Notes under the pieces: generated by a model
What the model saw: the letters and a program-made list of their open reading frames with translations, nothing else
What the model was told of the DNA's origin: nothing
Databases searched by the model: none
Shown here: one piece after another, positions 61,994 to 64,000 of the stretch
Layout: each line of letters begins with the position of its first letter
Numbering within the stretch: the first letter of the stretch is position 1
Program-made: the position numbers and the translations under genes
Source: Lysobacterales bacterium
GTDB taxonomy: Bacteria > Pseudomonadota > Gammaproteobacteria > Xanthomonadales > BPKI01
Length of the DNA stretch: 64,000 nt
Direction of reading: 5' to 3'
Assembly: GCA_026005055.1 (NCBI GenBank)
Contig: BPKI01000001.1
Coordinates: 1,875,290-1,939,289 of the forward strand

Positions 61994-64000
61994 ATGCACG
62001 CGAATTTCTCCACCCTCCTCTCGTCGCCCGCACAGCCGCACGAGCGCGACGCCTGCGGTTTCGGCCTGATCGCCTCACTGGAGGACCGCCCGAGCCGGCG
62101 CCTCGTCGAGCTGGGTCTTTCCGCGCTCGAGCGCCTCAGTCACCGAGGCGCCTTGAACGCCGACGGCCGCACGGGTGACGGCTGCGGCATTGCTCTTCGG
62201 CGTCCGCATGCCTTCCTCAAGGAAATCGCTTCCTCCGCCGGCATCGCCCTGCCCGCGCGTTTCGCTGCGGGCCTCGTTTTCCTGCCGCACGACGCCGAGG
62301 AGGCCGAACGCTGCCGCAGGGTTCTGAGCGAGGAGCTCATCCGACTCGGACTCACCGTCTGCGGCTGGCGCGAGGTACCGGTGCGCCCGCAGGTGCTCGG
62401 AGAGCGCGCCCAGGCGCAATGCCCGAGGATCGTCCACATCTTCGTGGGCGACGCCGGCGCTTCGCCGGAGGCGCACTTCGAGCGTGATCTCTTCCTCGCG
62501 CGGCGGCGCGCGGAGCGACGCCTCGCGGACAGCGAGCTCTTTTACGTCGCAAGCCTTTCAGGCGAGACCCTCGTTTACAAGGCGATGACCATGCCGCGTC
62601 ATCTGCCTGAGTTCTACCCCGATCTGCAACATCCGGCTTGCGCGAGCAGCGCAGTCCTTTTCCACCAGCGCTTTTCCACCAACACGATTCCCAACTGGCG
62701 GCTCGCTCAGCCCTTCCGTCTGCTCGCGCACAACGGGGAAATCAACTCGATCCGAGGCAATCGCCTCTGGGCCATGGCACGAGGACCTACTCTCCGTTCG
62801 CCCATGTTCGACGGGCGCGAGCTCGTGCCGCTGGTGTCCCTCGACGGATCGGATTCGCAAAGCCTCGACGACATGCTCGAAGTGCTGGTGCGAGGCGGAA
62901 TGGATGCCCTGCTCGCCCTTCGCATCTTGATCCCGCCCGCCTGGCAGGCCGTCGAGGGCATGGATCCCGATCTGCGCGCGTTCTACGAGTACTTCGCGCT
63001 GCACATGGAGCCCTGGGATGGCCCTGCCGGGATCGTCGCGCTCACCGGCCGCCATGCGCTGTGCACGCTCGACCGCAACGGACTGCGGCCGGCCCGCTGG
63101 TTGCTCAGCAAAGACCGCCTGCTGGTCGTCGCCTCCGAAGCGGGCGTGATCGAGCTTCCGTCCGAGCAAATCATCGCCAAGGGCAAGCTCGGGCCGGGCG
63201 AGATGCTCGCCGTGGACTTTTCGAGCGGCGAGCTCCTCGACCAGGCGGCGATCGATGAGATCAACAAGAGGCGCGCCCCTTTCAAGCGCTGGCTGAAGCA
63301 GGGCGTCACCCTGCTCGAAAGCGATCTCATCGATCCGAGCCTCGCGAGCGAACCCATGCCCATCCCGGAGCTTTATCGCTGCGAGAAGATGTTCAACGTC
63401 TGCCGGGAGGAACGCGACGAGGTGCTGCGCGTGCTCGCGAGCACCAAGGAAGAGGCTATCGGCTCGATGGGCGATGACACCCCCCCGCCGGTGCTCTCTC
63501 ACCTGGTGCGGCCGCTTTACGACTCCTTCCGCCAGGCCTTCGCCCAGGTGACCAACCCGCCGATCGATCCCATCCGCGAGCGGGTGGTGATGAGCCTCCA
63601 TACCCAGATCGCGCGGGAATGCAATCTCTTCGACCTCAGGCCGGAGTATGCGCGGCAGATCGAGCTCAATTCGCCCGTCCTCTCGCAGCGCAAGTTTCTC
63701 GCCATCCTGCGCCTGGTCGAGGCCGACGGCGGTTTTGCGCGCATCGACCTCAATGTGCCGCGTGAGCAGCCATGGCGCGAGGCGATCGCCGACTTCTGCC
63801 GCCAGGCCGAAGAAGCAGTGCGCGCGGGGCGGCAGCTGATCGTCCTCAGCGATCGCGAGCTTCATCCCGAACGGATTCCCGTTCACGCGCTGCTCGCCAC
63901 CGGTGCCGTGCACCTCCACCTCGTCCGCGAAGGGCTTCGCACGCAATGCAATCTCATCATCGAGACGGGGACGGCCCGCGACCCTCACCACTTCGCCTGC
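61994..64000 (+). CDS. gltB: glutamate synthase large subunit (partial)
   Basis: Converts 2-oxoglutarate and glutamine to two glutamates. The 669 codons in the window contain a 20-residue propeptide and the class II glutamine amidotransferase beginning at Cys21 (ERDACGFGLIA), with LFHQRFSTNTIPNW, LAHNGEINSIRGN, LDRNGLRPARW, then the central domain (SMGDDTPPPVLS, QVTNPPIDPIRE, ETGTARDPHHFA). The FMN/synthase domain lies beyond the window end. ATG at 61994. Confidence 0.95.
   Translation, partial: MHANFSTLLSSPAQPHERDACGFGLIASLEDRPSRRLVELGLSALERLSHRGALNADGRTGDGCGIALRRPHAFLKEIASSAGIALPARFAAGLVFLPHDAEEAERCRRVLSEELIRLGLTVCGWREVPVRPQVLGERAQAQCPRIVHIFVGDAGASPEAHFERDLFLARRRAERRLADSELFYVASLSGETLVYKAMTMPRHLPEFYPDLQHPACASSAVLFHQRFSTNTIPNWRLAQPFRLLAHNGEINSIRGNRLWAMARGPTLRSPMFDGRELVPLVSLDGSDSQSLDDMLEVLVRGGMDALLALRILIPPAWQAVEGMDPDLRAFYEYFALHMEPWDGPAGIVALTGRHALCTLDRNGLRPARWLLSKDRLLVVASEAGVIELPSEQIIAKGKLGPGEMLAVDFSSGELLDQAAIDEINKRRAPFKRWLKQGVTLLESDLIDPSLASEPMPIPELYRCEKMFNVCREERDEVLRVLASTKEEAIGSMGDDTPPPVLSHLVRPLYDSFRQAFAQVTNPPIDPIRERVVMSLHTQIARECNLFDLRPEYARQIELNSPVLSQRKFLAILRLVEADGGFARIDLNVPREQPWREAIADFCRQAEEAVRAGRQLIVLSDRELHPERIPVHALLATGAVHLHLVREGLRTQCNLIIETGTARDPHHFAC

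Overview
The window is one stretch of a visibly GC-rich, densely packed bacterial chromosome. Gene content and order (rpmF-fabH-fabD-fabG, dnaX-ybaB-recR, serC-serA-pheA, yceH, nfuA, phasins and other PHA-granule genes, a leucine-degradation cluster) point to a Gammaproteobacterium. Several secreted proteins end in a short DGFE-type motif that I associate with Xanthomonadales-like lineages. This placement is an inference. No rRNA or tRNA was seen.

Layout. 1-3.1 kb: fatty-acid synthesis operon on the minus strand (yceD, rpmF, fabH, fabD, fabG), with plsX absent from its usual place. 3.1-6.1 kb: a coiled-coil membrane protein, a Maf pyrophosphatase and a GT39/GT83-type glycosyltransferase. 6.1-10 kb: MoxR, DUF58 and transglutaminase operon. 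10-12.9 kb: dnaX-ybaB-recR-hinT. 13-19 kb: c-type cytochromes, nfuA, phhB, a TPR-like protein, phasin, TetR regulator, acyl-CoA-binding protein and an eight-heme cytochrome. 19-23 kb: two secreted proteins with the DGFE tail. 23-34 kb: fumC, purB-kmo, csp, a hydrolase, a DUF2189 protein, and the tsaC/sua5-S9 peptidase-yceH operon facing tcdA. 34-38 kb: serC-serA-pheA. 38-44 kb: FHA protein, PHA-system protein, peroxiredoxin, patatin, phasin and a third DGFE-tailed protein. 44-49 kb: thiolase, methylcrotonyl-CoA carboxylase beta subunit, a GGDEF protein and an enoyl-CoA hydratase.

48.9-58.5 kb is the most unusual region: a type III-B CRISPR-Cas locus. It has cas6, then a doubled adaptation module (cas2, cas1, a Cas1-like paralogue without the active-site Glu, and a second cas2), then an array of ten intact 36-nt repeats. 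The array is cut by an ISL3-type insertion sequence, apparently inside its eleventh repeat. Directly beyond the element lies only the last ~59 codons of cmr3, followed by cmr4, cmr5, a PIN toxin-antitoxin pair on the opposite strand (antitoxin broken by an amber codon) and a long cmr6. cmr1 and cmr2/cas10 are missing here. The simplest reading is an IS-associated deletion that removed the rest of the array and the front half of the effector operon, but an assembly misjoin at the IS must be excluded.

58.5-64 kb: a gene-poor stretch, a small basic hypothetical protein, the RNA ligase rtcB, an HdeD-type membrane protein and the 5' two-thirds or less of gltB, which runs off the window.
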